A stretch of 64,000 bases of DNA from Papaver somniferum (Eukaryota; Streptophyta; Magnoliopsida; Ranunculales; Papaveraceae), in the NCBI RefSeq assembly GCF_003573695.1, contig NC_039362.1:179871690-179935689 (forward strand). Direction: 5' to 3'. Position numbers and translations under genes: made by a program. Positions 24,599-35,378 of the stretch are shown here, one piece after another; position 1 is the first letter of the stretch; every line of letters begins with the position of its first letter. The notes below the pieces were generated by a model. The model had not been told where the DNA came from. It saw only the letters and a list, made by a program, of their open reading frames with translations, and did no database searches.

Positions 24599-25694
24599 AG
24601 AGTTCAGCACCATCAGTTTCAGAAGTTCAAATAAGTTCTCCTGGATCAAATTCACTGTGCAGAATTTACATACAAAAATAACAGACAACAGTAAATCTTT
24701 GCGTACATAAACGAGTCCAAATTGTATCGTGCGCGAGCTCATACAATAAACTGGCACAATCTATGTCAGGTAGAATAGAAAAATTTGATGAGCTTAGGTG
24801 TCTGGTAAAATTTCCTCAAATATAACATTTAGTTCGAATGCAGTTAGGCGAGATTTAGAGAAACCTGTATGGAGCTGAAGTTTTTGTTCCAATATCAATG
24901 CGCAGAACATTATAATCAAAAACTGCATCAGACCCAATTCCATCCAAGCTTGGCCGAAGTTGCATTTTCTTTGCCTGATGATCCTTAGCTTTTACCCTGA
25001 GGATTATATTTTAAGTTGACTTATTTGCAACAGAAAATTGTTATTGATTTTTTTATAATGTTGTTGCCTTGTATCCTACTAAGCATTCCTCTGGCAGCTG
25101 GACTCTTGTTACTGTGCGTGACGGTGTAGTGTCATCACATGTCGACACTAAAACCATTAACAAATACAACAAGCTGACTGAATCAAGAAAATATAGTGTT
25201 CTCAAACTGATTTAGATCAAGAGCTAGAGCATTTCTAAACATTCTTTCTTTAGACAAAAATCCAAGCCTGCAAAAGACATACTAACAAAGGACAGTATTA
25301 TAGATTAGATGTAAGAGCTTGACTCTATCCATATGTTAGTTATTTCATCTCTTTTAGTTGTCTGGTAATGACATTAATTTGCTCTACATGATGTTTGCTC
25401 AGTCCAAAAACAATAATAAACTATGTCACTTTCATATAAAGAATGTTCTTATATAATTTTTCATTTAGTATTAAAGTCATACATACATAATGGAGGCCCT
25501 GCTATGTTAGTTCCTATTACGGGAGGATAACAATCTACTTATATGATTTTTGTTTTGATCGTTCTGGAGAATAGGAGCTAATGAGGTTCGAACTCAGGTC
25601 AAATTAACATAGTCGTATGTGTAGGCCATTTACACCAGAGTGTCTTACAGAGAAAGCCTTAGGAGTAGTAGCAGTAGTTATTAGCTAGTGAGAA
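24599..25694. other. Spacer between the IREG copies, with a CAN exon-1 scrap
   Basis: About 24530-24830 is also found downstream of the third IREG relic (50345-50760). At 25201-25230 a 30-base stretch (CTCAAACTGATTTAGATCAn then GAGCTAGAGC) matches CAN exon 1 at 10802-10831 with one difference. No open gene. Confidence 0.6.
25201..25230 (-). pseudogene. Fragment of CAN exon 1
   Basis: Matches 29 of 30 bases of the minus-strand CAN exon 1 (10802-10831, the part encoding LAHDLNQFE) in the same orientation. Flanking sequence does not match. Too short to be functional, but too long and exact to be chance. Confidence 0.6.
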
Positions 25695-28214
25695 ATGGGA
25701 GAAGCAAATGAAGTAACGGAGTCACTTCTTGGTCATCATGATTACTCTCACCAATTAGCCTACAAGAATTCTCTAGTCTTACGTTTATACGCTGGCCATT
25801 TTCTTGCAAGATGGTGTGCAAGGTATAGTCAAAAGTCGAACAATGTCTATTTCGCAACTAATGGTTCATTAAATTGATATGTGCTAGCTGTTTCTAATTT
25901 CTAGTTGTTCTTTTTGTTGCTTGCAGGATGTGGGAATTCTCGGTTGGTTTATACATGATGAGCGTTTGGCCGGATTCTTTAATACTTACTGCTGTATATG
26001 GTGTTGTGGAAGCTGCATCTATTGCATTATTTGGTCCCATCGTTGGGCAATTGGTGGATAAGCTTACATATGTGCAGGTTTAGTTCATATTTTGTGTCAT
26101 TTGCAATTTCCACGGATAATCCGGCAATTAATCTTACAAGTTTTACTGCAGCAGAATTGACCTTGTATATGTTTTGAGAGAATCGGTTTAATTTCAGGTT
26201 CTACGCTGGTGGATGTTAACTCAAAGTGTATCCTTTATTGTGGCTGGAGTCACAGTGACTTGGTTATTGGTCCACTCTAGCATGATACATACAGGTTTTG
26301 CAGTGTGTTTTTCACTTATTGTCTTGACAAATGTCTCCGGGGCAATCGGTGTTCTTGCCACTCTTGCTGGAACTATCTTGGTTGAGAAAGAATGGTAATA
26401 TAGTTTCATATTTGCATTTGATTATTTACATTTGACCTTTTTGTCTCAGTTATTGAAGTTATATGGATGCAACAGGGTGATAGTGATTGCGAAAGGAGAA
26501 CCTCCCAAAGTACTGTCAAACATGAATTCAGTTATTAGACGAATCGATTTAAGCTGCAAACTGTTCGCGCCTGTTGCTTCTGGTTTCATTATCAGTTTTA
26601 TATCGGTTGAGGCATCTGCTGTGGCTTTAGCACTATGGAATGTTACATCTGTTTGGTTACAGTACTGGCTTCTAAAGTCTGTTTATGATGGAATTCCAGC
26701 TCTAAGCGAAAGCGATGAAAAGAGAAATGCAAGATTTGAACAGAAGGACCAAATAGAAAGAATTCCATCTATGGCAACTGACACCAAGGTCTTGGTTTCT
26801 CACTTAGGAAGTACTTCGCCATTTAAAGTATACAGTTGGAGACAGAAAGTAGAGCATCTATCAAGAGTAGCTTTCCTTGATGCTTGGATTGTGTACTTGC
26901 AACAAGATGTTCTATTACCAGGACTAGCTGTATGTTTACTTTATTGGAATATCCTCAGGTAACGAAATCCGGTGTGGTTCATTGTTGTCTAGTTTAACAC
27001 CATTTTTTATTTTAATTTTTTATGACTCACGCGGATCTAATTAAAGTCACCTGACTCATCTGTATCTGGCTCAATGTGATTGATTATTTTAAAGTCAAAT
27101 CTGACTCAATCTTACTCAAAAATATATGAGTCAATGGCTTGATTGTACGAGTGAGTGGCATTTTATTCCCGGACCCAAACGGGTCAGAATCAGGGATTAG
27201 GTCTGAGTCATGTAGCAAATCAGATCCAACCTAAACTAAAAAAATAGTCTGACATCTGAGTCAGATCCAGACGCCAAGTCAGCGAAAAACAAACCCCTTG
27301 TAAGCTTCAAGATCTCTGGTCCTTGAAATGTGAACATTTATGACTTGTTTTGTTTGCAGCTTTGGTCCGTTAATGACAGCTACTTTGGTGTGGAAGGGAA
27401 TACCTGCTTATATTGTTGGCATACTGCGCGGAATCAGCGCTATAGTTGGGATTGGTGCAACTCTTTTGTACCCATTCTTACACTCACGTATTTCCACTCT
27501 GCGCACAGGATTATGGGCTATCTGGATTCAGGTATCCATGTTACTAGTTATTACTCAATAAGAAATCTGCAGTCCCAATATCTAAACGTAAACTTGCGAT
27601 TGTAGTGGAGCTTTCTGCTACTATGCCTTGTTTCTGTATGGATTCAAGATAGCAATATCTCAGCGTGGATGCTAATGGCTGGAGGTGCCGCATCACAAAT
27701 CGGGTTATATATGTTTGATTTGTCCGTCACGCAACAAGTGCAGGTAGTGTCGCTTGTTTAATGAAGCTTCCATGCTTCACTGTCTGCCTAAATTGATAAG
27801 AGTTCTCTTCTATATGGGCACTTGTTCTTTTTTCAAAGTCGTTTTACATTGTCAATCTTTGGGTAGGATGAAGTTCCTGAATCGGATCGTTGCATCGTTG
27901 GAGGAGTACAGAACTCACTGCAGTCTTCAGTGAATCTCATGTCATATGTTATGGGTATAATCATCTCAAACCCACAGGTATATATATTGTTTTATAATTA
28001 AGCATTCCCAATTTAGTTTCTCAAAGCCAGCTTAAATCTCAAGAAAGTAGCAACATATGACTGCAATATACTAACATTAAGTTCTTCTCTTATTGATAAC
28101 GATATATTTCAGGATTTTGGGAAGTTGACGATCTTATCGGTTTTGGCTGCGACGCTAGCTGCATTACTTTACAGCTTCCATACTTATCGTGTCAGGAAAC
28201 ACCTCTTATCTTGA
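25695..28214 (+). CDS. Ferroportin / IREG metal exporter (SLC40 family), copy 2, intact
   Basis: Eight exons: 25695-25822, 25927-26077, 26198-26394, 26476-26958, 27360-27531, 27606-27743, 27867-27977, 28113-28214. All are GT-AG and in frame, 1482 nt, 493 residues, near the 500-525 usual for plant IREG1/IREG2. Family hallmarks: LARWCARMWEFSVGLYM around residues 36-52 (first membrane helices), LTNVSGAIGVLATLAGTILVE (about 135-155), MNSVIRRIDLSCKLFAPV (about 174-191), a charged cytoplasmic loop (about 239-290), SFGPLMTATL opening the second half (about 319), and VGGVQNSLQS near 434. The family exports Fe2+ and related metals (Co, Ni) at the plasma membrane or loads them into the vacuole; which applies cannot be told here. 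The C-terminus stops early (RVRKHLLS) compared with copy 1. The start is the first ATG in frame after an upstream stop. Confidence 0.92.
26444..26701 (+). other. 258-bp tract identical to IREG copy 1 (22654-22911)
   Basis: From TCTCAGTTATTGAAG in intron 3 to GGAATTCCAGCT in exon 4 the two copies are base-for-base identical. Sequence immediately before and after is clearly diverged. Explained best by gene conversion. Confidence 0.85.
26985..27310. mobile_element. Insertion in IREG copy 2 intron 4, MITE-like
   Basis: Intron 4 is 401 bp here against 116 bp in copy 1. The extra roughly 285 bp lies between matching intron ends. It contains three TGACTCA in its left part and three TGAGTCA (the reverse complement) in its right part, so the insert is roughly inverted-symmetric. 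Superfamily not assigned. Confidence 0.55.
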
Positions 28215-28539
28215 CATCGCAAAAATATTCCATTTATTGGTCTAAGAGATATCCGACTCCATTACGATTTTTTGATCTCTTTGGTTGGAGCATTTTCAGC
28301 TTCTTTCAAGACACGCACTCAGTCTTATTGGGAAACAAGTCCTTAATCCTCCTCCACACACGGCAAAGATAGAATTCGGGCAGTTAACTATGTATTTCCA
28401 ATTGGCATGGAATTTCTCTGTTTAAAACGCATTTCTATTTTTCTGTCTGTTGTCTTTCTTTTTACTATGTAAATCTGTTAACTATTTATACCTTTTCTTT
28501 CATAAGAATAAGACTATTTCAAAATGAAAAAGAAAATTT
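28215..28539. other. IREG copy 2 3' flank
   Basis: Probable 3' untranslated and downstream sequence; no other gene seen. Confidence 0.4.
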
Positions 28540-28612
28540 GGCTTCGCCCAGGTTTAGGCTGGAGACCTTCAGTGTGTTAGACTGACGTGATAACCAACTA
28601 CACCACGAAACC
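28540..28612 (-). tRNA. tRNA-Val(AAC)-like, odd T-loop
   Basis: 73 nt on the minus strand. The acceptor stem (GGTTTCG with CGAAGCC) pairs fully with one G-U. The D-arm is GTGTAGTTGGTTATCAC. The anticodon arm TCAGT-CTAACAC-ACTGA pairs perfectly with anticodon AAC. The T stem TCCAG/CTGGG pairs, but the loop reads CCTAAAC rather than TTCGAAC, which would spoil the B box. A T-rich stretch follows. Either a recently decayed gene or part of a tRNA-derived repeat. Confidence 0.65.
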
Positions 28613-28744
28613 ATTTTTGTTTATTCCCTCGATGCACTTTTAGGGATGGAGCCACACAAATTTTCGCGTGATCGAAAAAAAAAAAAAACTTTTGACATGT
28701 ACTAAAAAGTCTAAAATTTCAGTTTTACTCTTCATGTACTCGCA

Positions 28745-29890
28745 ACAGCAATATAAATTTATTTATTTTTTTTGGTAAAAGGAAATTCATTAAAACTTAA
28801 GCAAGAAAAGAAACACCGTGCAACTTACAAACATTTTTAAGGAAATCTAGCTCCAAACTTTTTTCCCACTTCCTAGAGTCAATATCCTGATATAAGAATC
28901 TATGTATTTATTTAGCTATTTTATCCGCTATAAAATTACAATCTCTGTTAACATAAAAAAAAAGAAGAAGAAGCAAAAGAATTGTTGATGTCCAGAGCTT
29001 TATCGATAATCTCTTCTCCTCATACCATTAATAACATTGAGATTGTCATTAAAGAAGATGATATCGTTTATTCCTGAGTTTCTAGCCCACCTTGTGGCTT
29101 CCCTGCAAGCTCTTGCTTCTGCCTCATCAGAATCAGAGCACTTTCTTTTACCTTCTGCAAAGTTACAAATAGAACCAGATTTATCAAACAACACCAGAGC
29201 GTAAGCAAAGCTCTTAGACAGTTTATTAAAAGGAGCATCAAACATAATATAATTAGAGTTACTACACATGTTAGTTGACCCAGTTTTACAGCCTGGATAA
29301 GGAAGATCACAAGCTTTTTTAGGTCTAGCTGTTTGGTGAGTGAGATTGCTCAGATTAGTGACTTGAAAAAAATTCAGATCTTTTTTTTATAATATTTATC
29401 AGATCAATGGGATTAGGTTTAATGCCATCAAAGGCGACTCTGCATCTATACTTCCATATAAACCAAATGATATAAGCTCAAACATCTCTATTGATCTTAT
29501 CTTTTAACCACTCAACACACCATTTTTCAAAACCAAGGTTTCTTCGTTGTAAAAAATATGCGAATAAGACATGCCTCTCCAAATAGCTTCAGAGAAATTA
29601 CATTCAAGGAAAAGATGGTCAGTTGTTTCACTAGTAATCTTATTACACATAACACATTGAGTATCTAAAGGGATATGTCTTCCTAATCTTCCCTGACTGG
29701 CAGGCAATCACTAAGGGATTTCCACATAAACAGTTGCACTCTAGGAAGAACTTTAAGTTTCCAGATATACAACCATTCCACTCTGACATCTAAATGTTTC
29801 CTATTACATAAGTAATTATAAGCAAATTTAACTGTAACCTTGTAACAGTAGTATAAAAATTATCCTAAATCCTAGCCTAATTTTATGCAC
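28745..29890 (-). pseudogene. 5'-truncated LINE (zinc knuckle + RNase H), minus strand
   Basis: The minus strand shows the LINE zinc-binding segment CVMCNKITSETTDHLFLEC near 29645, the RNase H segment (DEAEARACREATRWA near 29130) and the terminal RNase H motif NRDCNFIADKIAK near 28930. The tail near 28760 reads ACCAAAAAAAATAAATAAA. CATGTACTCGCAACAGCA after the tail (28733) is matched by CATGTACTTGCAACAGCA at 29890, a plausible long target duplication. The RT is absent, as in 5'-truncated insertions. Confidence 0.75.
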
Positions 29891-29945
29891 ATGTACTTGC
29901 AACAGCAGTATAAAAATTACCATAAATCCTAGCCTAATTTTATGC
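29842..29945. repeat. Tandem duplication, 57-bp offset
   Basis: AACAGYAGTATAAAAATTA and CCTAGCCTAATTTTATGCA occur in both copies (29842-29888 and 29899-29945). Confidence 0.8.
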
Positions 29946-30424
29946 AAATTCAAAATCATGTGAGGTCCGTAGACACCATGTGTACTCTCTTAGCGTCGTC
30001 CCTGATCATCCATGTTAATTTAAGCATTCGTGGGTTAAATTTGTTGTTTAATGAAAAAACATTGGATGAATATCCTACATACCACACCGTCACACTTTCC
30101 ATCCGAGCATGAACCAAAACATTATTTGTGGAGTTTGAGGATCAGCTTACATAATAAAATAATTGAATTTCGTGGAATGGTCAAAGTTGTAATAGTCCAA
30201 AAAACATTAATCATCTGAAATTTGATTTACGAGACGTATAAGACTACTATCTACCATTTTGAATATCAACCGTTGAAAATTAACGCTTGAAATTAAAATT
30301 TGTGGATGGTGAAGTTTCGTATATCGGAATACTCTGATTTTTAGCAGGAATGTAGATCTATATAAGTGAAACATGTCACCAAAAAATTAGCTTCAAACTC
30401 GTTATCGAAAGTGGGATTTCAGTG
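29946..30424. other. No gene recognised
   Basis: AT-rich spacer before the LINE relic. Confidence 0.4.
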
Positions 30425-32269
30425 AACAAATCAAAAGCCCTGGGTTTTGGTGGGTGACTTAACTTTATTCTAGATCATAGTGAAAATGAGGGGGTAATGA
30501 GTCTTCTTCTAGTGCTGCTGGGTTGATTCAAAATGTGATTCAACAGATAGATTTTATAAAATTGAAATTCATTGGTGATCCTTTAACTTGGAAAAACGGA
30601 AGAGAGGGTGGAGATAATATTAGGGAAAAGATTGATTGAAGTTTAGTTAAGGTAGATTTGCCTGAACCTTCCCATGTTGTTCATCATCTAACTGCCTCAT
30701 ATCATACTCTCTTATTTATATAATTTGATCATGTTAAGTCTAAACAAAATAGGCGACATAAATACTTTAAGGGGTTGGATATATGAAACATAAGGATTAT
30801 AGGCTTTTCTTTGATAATGCTTGGCAGGTAAATTAAATAAAAGTTGATAGTGATGTTTTTAAAATTCTTGATAATCTTTCTGATGATTTTAGATACGGAA
30901 ATAAGAATATATTCAAGAAAAAATTTAGGAGTAAGGAAATGATTTAATAAAAATTGACCTTGAAAATGCTAACCATGGGTATCTTGTTTCTGAACATGAA
31001 TCGGAAACTTGGAATAAAAGTGAAAAAATTTATTTTCTTAAAATAATAGAGATAAATTTCATAAGGAGCATGATAGATGTACTGGATATTTTCATATTGT
31101 AAGCTTCATAATATGATTCACACCCTTAGACAAGATTATGGCCTTTGAGAAGGAAAAGATCAGCTCGACCTGTTACTAAAAATCATTTTTATAACATTAG
31201 AATTTCTACTGGTCAGAATATTGACCCTATTTTTGATAACATCTAATCTCATTATTAACGTTCAGAATGAAAATTTGATGTGAATCCATGATAGTGATGA
31301 TTCAGTTTGTTTTGTTTAGCATGAACTCTCGGTGATCTCCGGGCTCTGACGGGGACTTACCAGCTTTTTCCAGACTTATTGGAGTTAATTGAACATGTTG
31401 TGGTAAATTTTGTCGTGAGCTTCTTTAGCTCTGGCAGATTACCTGAGGAGATTAACTAATCCTTCATTTCTTTGATTCCAAAAAAGAAAATTCATATAAC
31501 TCCTATAGATTTTAGACCTTTAAGCATTAATAATGCTTTATACAAACTTATATTTATTCAATATTTTGGCTACTACGCTTAAAGCAGTGGTGGATAAATC
31601 TGTTTTTATTCCAAAAAGGAAGATTGTGGATAACATGGTTATATCCCATGAGATGTTGCATAACATGAAAACTAGTAAATCCAAAAAGGGCCACTTGGCT
31701 TTAAAACTTGATCTATCGAAAGCTTTCAACAAAAATGAAGTTGAATATTGTTATTTATTAATCTATTTAAGAGTTTCGAATTTAATAAAAAATGTCGTGA
31801 TTTGATTTATGAGTGCATTTCTACTTTTAAATTCTATGGTCTTAGAACTATCCTATTATTTCTCATTTATTATTCGCTGATGATTGTTTTTTTTTTTTTT
31901 GCAAAGTTGATATTGTGGAGGTTAGAAATCATATGAATATCTTAAACATATTTACTAACTCTTATGGTAAAACCATAAAATATCACAAATCTGGTTTCTA
32001 TTTTGGTAAAAAGATGCATAACAAGCATGAAAACGTTATAGCTAAATTTTGATAAATAGCAAAGAGACTATTGATGGAATAAACATACTCTTAGGAAATC
32101 TTTTTATCCTAAAGCTAGAGTAAAGTTTGCGCTTCAAAAGCTAGTGGTGGTAGTGCCATCTGAAATCCCCATAAGGTGAACTTATCTCTGCTTATTAAAC
32201 TAGAATGGAGGATGTTGAATAATCCTGATGACATTTGGGTTCGAATTTTTAAAGGAAAATACTTTCGTA
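30425..32269 (+). pseudogene. LINE ORF2 relic, 5' part (endonuclease and RT)
   Basis: Plus-strand pieces in changing frames. The endonuclease C-terminal end has GDL near 30460, LTWKNGREGGDNIREKID near 30586 and a SHVVHHL segment near 30673. RT motifs follow: SPGSDGDLPAF (GPDG box) near 31337, DFRPLSINNALYKL near 31511, KLDLSKAF near 31707, a degraded FADD box near 31870, and the GKKMHNKH region near 32007. The next expected segment is FKGKYFR at 32248-32268, where the CACTA element interrupts it; the frame resumes at 42785. Many stops. Confidence 0.8.
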
Positions 32270-32841
32270 CACTAGTACAGAAATGACCTTTAGCCACGCC
32301 AAATATAAATTTTTCTGTCACGCCTTTTTGGTTTTGGCGTGTCTATAGGGTATACTTCTACCCTATAGACACACCATGTTCAATTTGCGTGTTCATATAA
32401 GTGCTTTCAACCACGCCATGACTAGTAGCGTGTCAAAATTTCAACCGTTTAGTCACGTTAACTTCAAATTTTTGATTGGGCATGTTTATAGACCAGTCTA
32501 TGGCCACATTAGGTATTGGCCGTGTTTATAGACCAGTCTATGGCCACATTAGGTAGTTGTGGCGTGTCCAAAAGGTTAGTCACGCCATTTAATGTGTGGT
32601 TTTAAAGTTGGTTCATTAGACACGCCAGTATATGCGTGTCCATAGTGTACAATTTAAAGACACGCCAATATATGCGTGTCCATAGTGTAGGCCATATAGA
32701 CACGCCAAACTGAAAGTGTGGCAAAAAAGTTCTTCTTTGGACACGCTAGTATATGTGTGTCCATAGTGTGCGTTCTATAGACGCGCCGGTTTTATAGCGT
32801 GGATAAAAAGTTCGTTTTGAAAAAATTATTAAAAAGCTTTC

Positions 32842-32903
32842 GCCCATATTCGAACGCATGACCTCGAAGAAGTTAGATAACGTACCAATCCACCAAGCTA
32901 CCC
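32842..32903 (-). repeat. tRNA-derived (SINE-like) segment, copy 1
   Basis: The minus strand reads TAGCTTGGTGGATTGGTACG, an A-box-like start, and about 35 bases on GGTCATGCGTTCGAATATGG, a B-box-like end. The order and spacing are those of a tRNA body, with no intact cloverleaf. Confidence 0.45.
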
Positions 32904-33114
32904 ATCTTTAGATGTTTATGATTAGTGTTTTGAAAATACTAGACTGGTTGAACTACTCAACATTTAAATAAACACGCCAAACTGAAAGTGTGGCCAAAAA
33001 GTTCTTATTTGGACACGCTAGGATATGTGTGTCCATAGTGTGCGTTCTATAGACACGCCGGTTTTATAGCGTGGCTAAAAAGTTCGTTTTGAAAAAAATA
33101 ATAAAAAGCTTTCA

Positions 33115-33172
33115 CCCATATTCGAACGCATGACCTCGAAGAAGTTAGATAACGTACCAATCCACCAAACTT
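33115..33172 (-). repeat. tRNA-derived (SINE-like) segment, copy 2
   Basis: Second copy within the 272-bp unit; differs by a few bases (AAACTT for the A-box side). Confidence 0.45.
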
Positions 33173-33629
33173 CCCCATCTTTAGATGTTTATGATTAGTG
33201 TTTTGAAAATACTACCCTGGTTGAACTACTCAACATTTAAATAAACACGCCAAATTGAAAGTGTGGCCAGACTACAATGGTGCCTCCCAACTGATGCTGC
33301 CATTTCCTAATCTGCATGCAACATAAAATGTTAATTAGACCCCAAAGATAAAATTCAAAGTTTGGCAGTGTAGTTATTGTTTTAATGAAGATTAGGTGTT
33401 GAAAATAGGTCTTGGTAGTGTAATTATGGTTTGAAAAGGTGAAATCAGACGCATGGCTTTGAAGAGGCGTGGTAAACAAAGCGACATGACTCTTAACCAA
33501 GCGTCTTAAATGGGAATGAATAGGTATGGTGGTGGCTTCAAAAGGTGGTTTGTGAGGGTAATTAGCAATTTCAAGGTACAAAATTATAGCATTTTCACCA
33601 AAATAGGAAAGGTTTAGTGGAAATAAGAA

Positions 33630-34364
33630 ATGGCCGGAGAATCTTCTCCAAGTGCAGAGGGTGGTAGATTTCCAGGCGAGTCTTCACGAACATCAACTGT
33701 TGCATCTCCAGATTCACCAGAATATGAGTTAGCCAAATCACTTCTTTCTTCGATGAAATTAGAGGTATTGCATAAGTTGCAAAGAAATGTTCAATCTGAG
33801 ATTGATAGGCAGTTGCAGTTGCAGATCCAACAGAGGGAAGAAGATCAAGTTGCTCGAAAAGGAACGAGAGGAGAGAAGGCTTGAGAGGGTATATGGTGTA
33901 TGGCTGCCAAAGTATTATGAGAGGCGAGAGAGGTAAGATGAGGGAGTGGGAGGAAATGCAAGCAGAGAGAGATGCCAGAGATGCCAAAGCACCCAAGTAT
34001 GGAAAGCATGACTGAAGATAATTCTGAGTCATCTGATGGGTTTGAGGCAGATGGTGAAGATGATGGTGACATAGAGTCCGATGATGTTGATGGAAGTAGT
34101 GAAGGAAATGGGGATGGGGATATTGTTTATGATGATGATCATCTGAAGAGGCAATTTGCTTATGAGCTTGCCAATCCCAAAATCTTCTCGCGAACCATGA
34201 ATGAGGGTGAGCCGATACGCTTGAGTGTGAGAGTGAGAGCTTATTATGCAGATGATGATGAAGACGGGAATGGTGATTCGGATTCCAGTGGAACTTCTCC
34301 TGCTCCATCAGACAACGAGGATAGCGAGCAGGGTGGCGATGGAGGACATGATAATTTGTGGTGA
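33630..34364 (+). pseudogene. Unrecognised acidic/coiled gene inside the CACTA element
   Basis: The first frame, 33630-33884, encodes a Ser-rich start (MAGESSPSAEGGRFPGESS) and a Gln/Arg-rich helix. A second frame, 33972-34364, encodes a very acidic Asp/Glu/Ser/Gly-rich protein with a short less-biased middle (HLKRQFAYELANPKIFSRTM). The region between holds an Arg/Glu-rich coil in shifted frames, suggesting one gene broken by frameshifts or an unseen intron. Codon bias is clear but no domain is recognised. It may be an ORF of the transposon or a captured host gene. Confidence 0.4.
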
Positions 34365-35021
34365 GAGCCACAATGTTACCAGAATGAGCCAAGTTTTTAG
34401 GATGAGTATAAAGCCTGAAGGAATGGTACTTTTCTGGTTGAATCTGATGCTGATGATATTAGTAAGTTTCTTTTTGCTTCTCCCCAATGCTCGGTCGACT
34501 TTAATTTCATTTTGGTAAGTTTGTGTTCTAATGTTGTCTTTGATACTAAAGGAGGGATGGTTGGTAGCTTTGAATGTTTTTTGGGTTACAGTTAGGGTCA
34601 CCGTGTGGAAAGAAGTTTGGTGAATGGTACTTTTCTGGTTGTACTTGGAATTTAAATGTTGGGTATTATGATGTTTAGGTTTGAATGAATTGTGAACTCT
34701 TGTAAGGATTGATGGAATTTTGGAAATGTATAGAAGTAATGTTGTTGCTATCACTGTTATTTTTATAAGAGCTTTCGAGAATGTTATGCTCTTTGTTGAA
34801 GTTTATGGTATTGTGATAGAATGGATTATTATTTATCTGTGAATTTCTGTATAAAAAAAGATTGGATGATGTATAGAATGTAATTGGTAATGAACTCAGA
34901 CCAGACATAGAAGAATTGAAGAACAAGACTCATGAAGGAGGGGAAGAACACTACCAGGACTCATGAATTGGAAAAACTTGATATAATGCTCAATGAGCTG
35001 ATGAATGTTAAAGGAATGTTT
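34365..35021. other. No gene recognised (inside CACTA)
   Basis: T-rich on the plus strand. GGTACTTTTCTGGTTG occurs twice (34424 and 34626), a small duplication of the 3' flank of the preceding frame. Confidence 0.4.
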
Positions 35022-35156
35022 GTAGTATTGGACTTGTTTTTGTTGTTTTTTTCTTGTTTGCTATTGAATCCATTAAAACACTTAAGAACCAAAATATTTT
35101 AATGGATTCGGCAGCAAACAAGAAACAACAACAAAACCAAGTCCAAGCATTAGTAC
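35022..35156. repeat. Foldback hairpin, arms of about 50 bp
   Basis: GGACTTG...TTTTGTTG...TTGTTTGC..GAATCCATTAAAA on the left is mirrored by TTTTAATGGATTC..GCAAACAA..CAACAAAA..CAAGTCC on the right around a loop of about 15 bases (near 35090). Confidence 0.85.
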
Positions 35157-35187
35157 TGGTAGAGTTCTTCTTTGAACTTTCAAAAAG

Positions 35188-35378
35188 TTCGTTTTGAAAA
35201 AATTAATAAAAAAGCATTCTCCCATATTCGAACGCATGACCTCGAAGAAGTTAGATAACGTACCAATCCACCAAGCTTCCCATCTTTAGATGTTTATGAT
35301 TAGTGTTTTGAAAATACTAGACTGTTTGAACTACTCAACATTTAAATAAACACGCCAAATTGAAAGTGTGGCCAAAAA
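35188..35378. repeat. Third copy of the 272-bp CACTA unit, including a tRNA-like segment
   Basis: Matches 32813-33005 and 33083-33268; the tRNA-like part is at 35221-35278. Ends at GTGGCCAAAAAGT where the LINE 3' piece begins. Confidence 0.75.

Larger units (their letters stand above)
32270..33265. repeat. Left subterminal repeat region of the CACTA element
   Basis: Dozens of CACGCC/GGCGTG motifs, many in the phrase TATAGACACGCC or its complement. From about 32813 a 272-bp unit (TTCGTTTTGAAAAAA start) is tandemly repeated at 33083 and appears again at 35188. Confidence 0.85.

Noticed and set aside
33595..34392. 265-codon minus-strand frame
   Set aside because: Antisense shadow of the acidic plus-strand frames; its His-rich make-up comes from complementing GAT/GAA codons.
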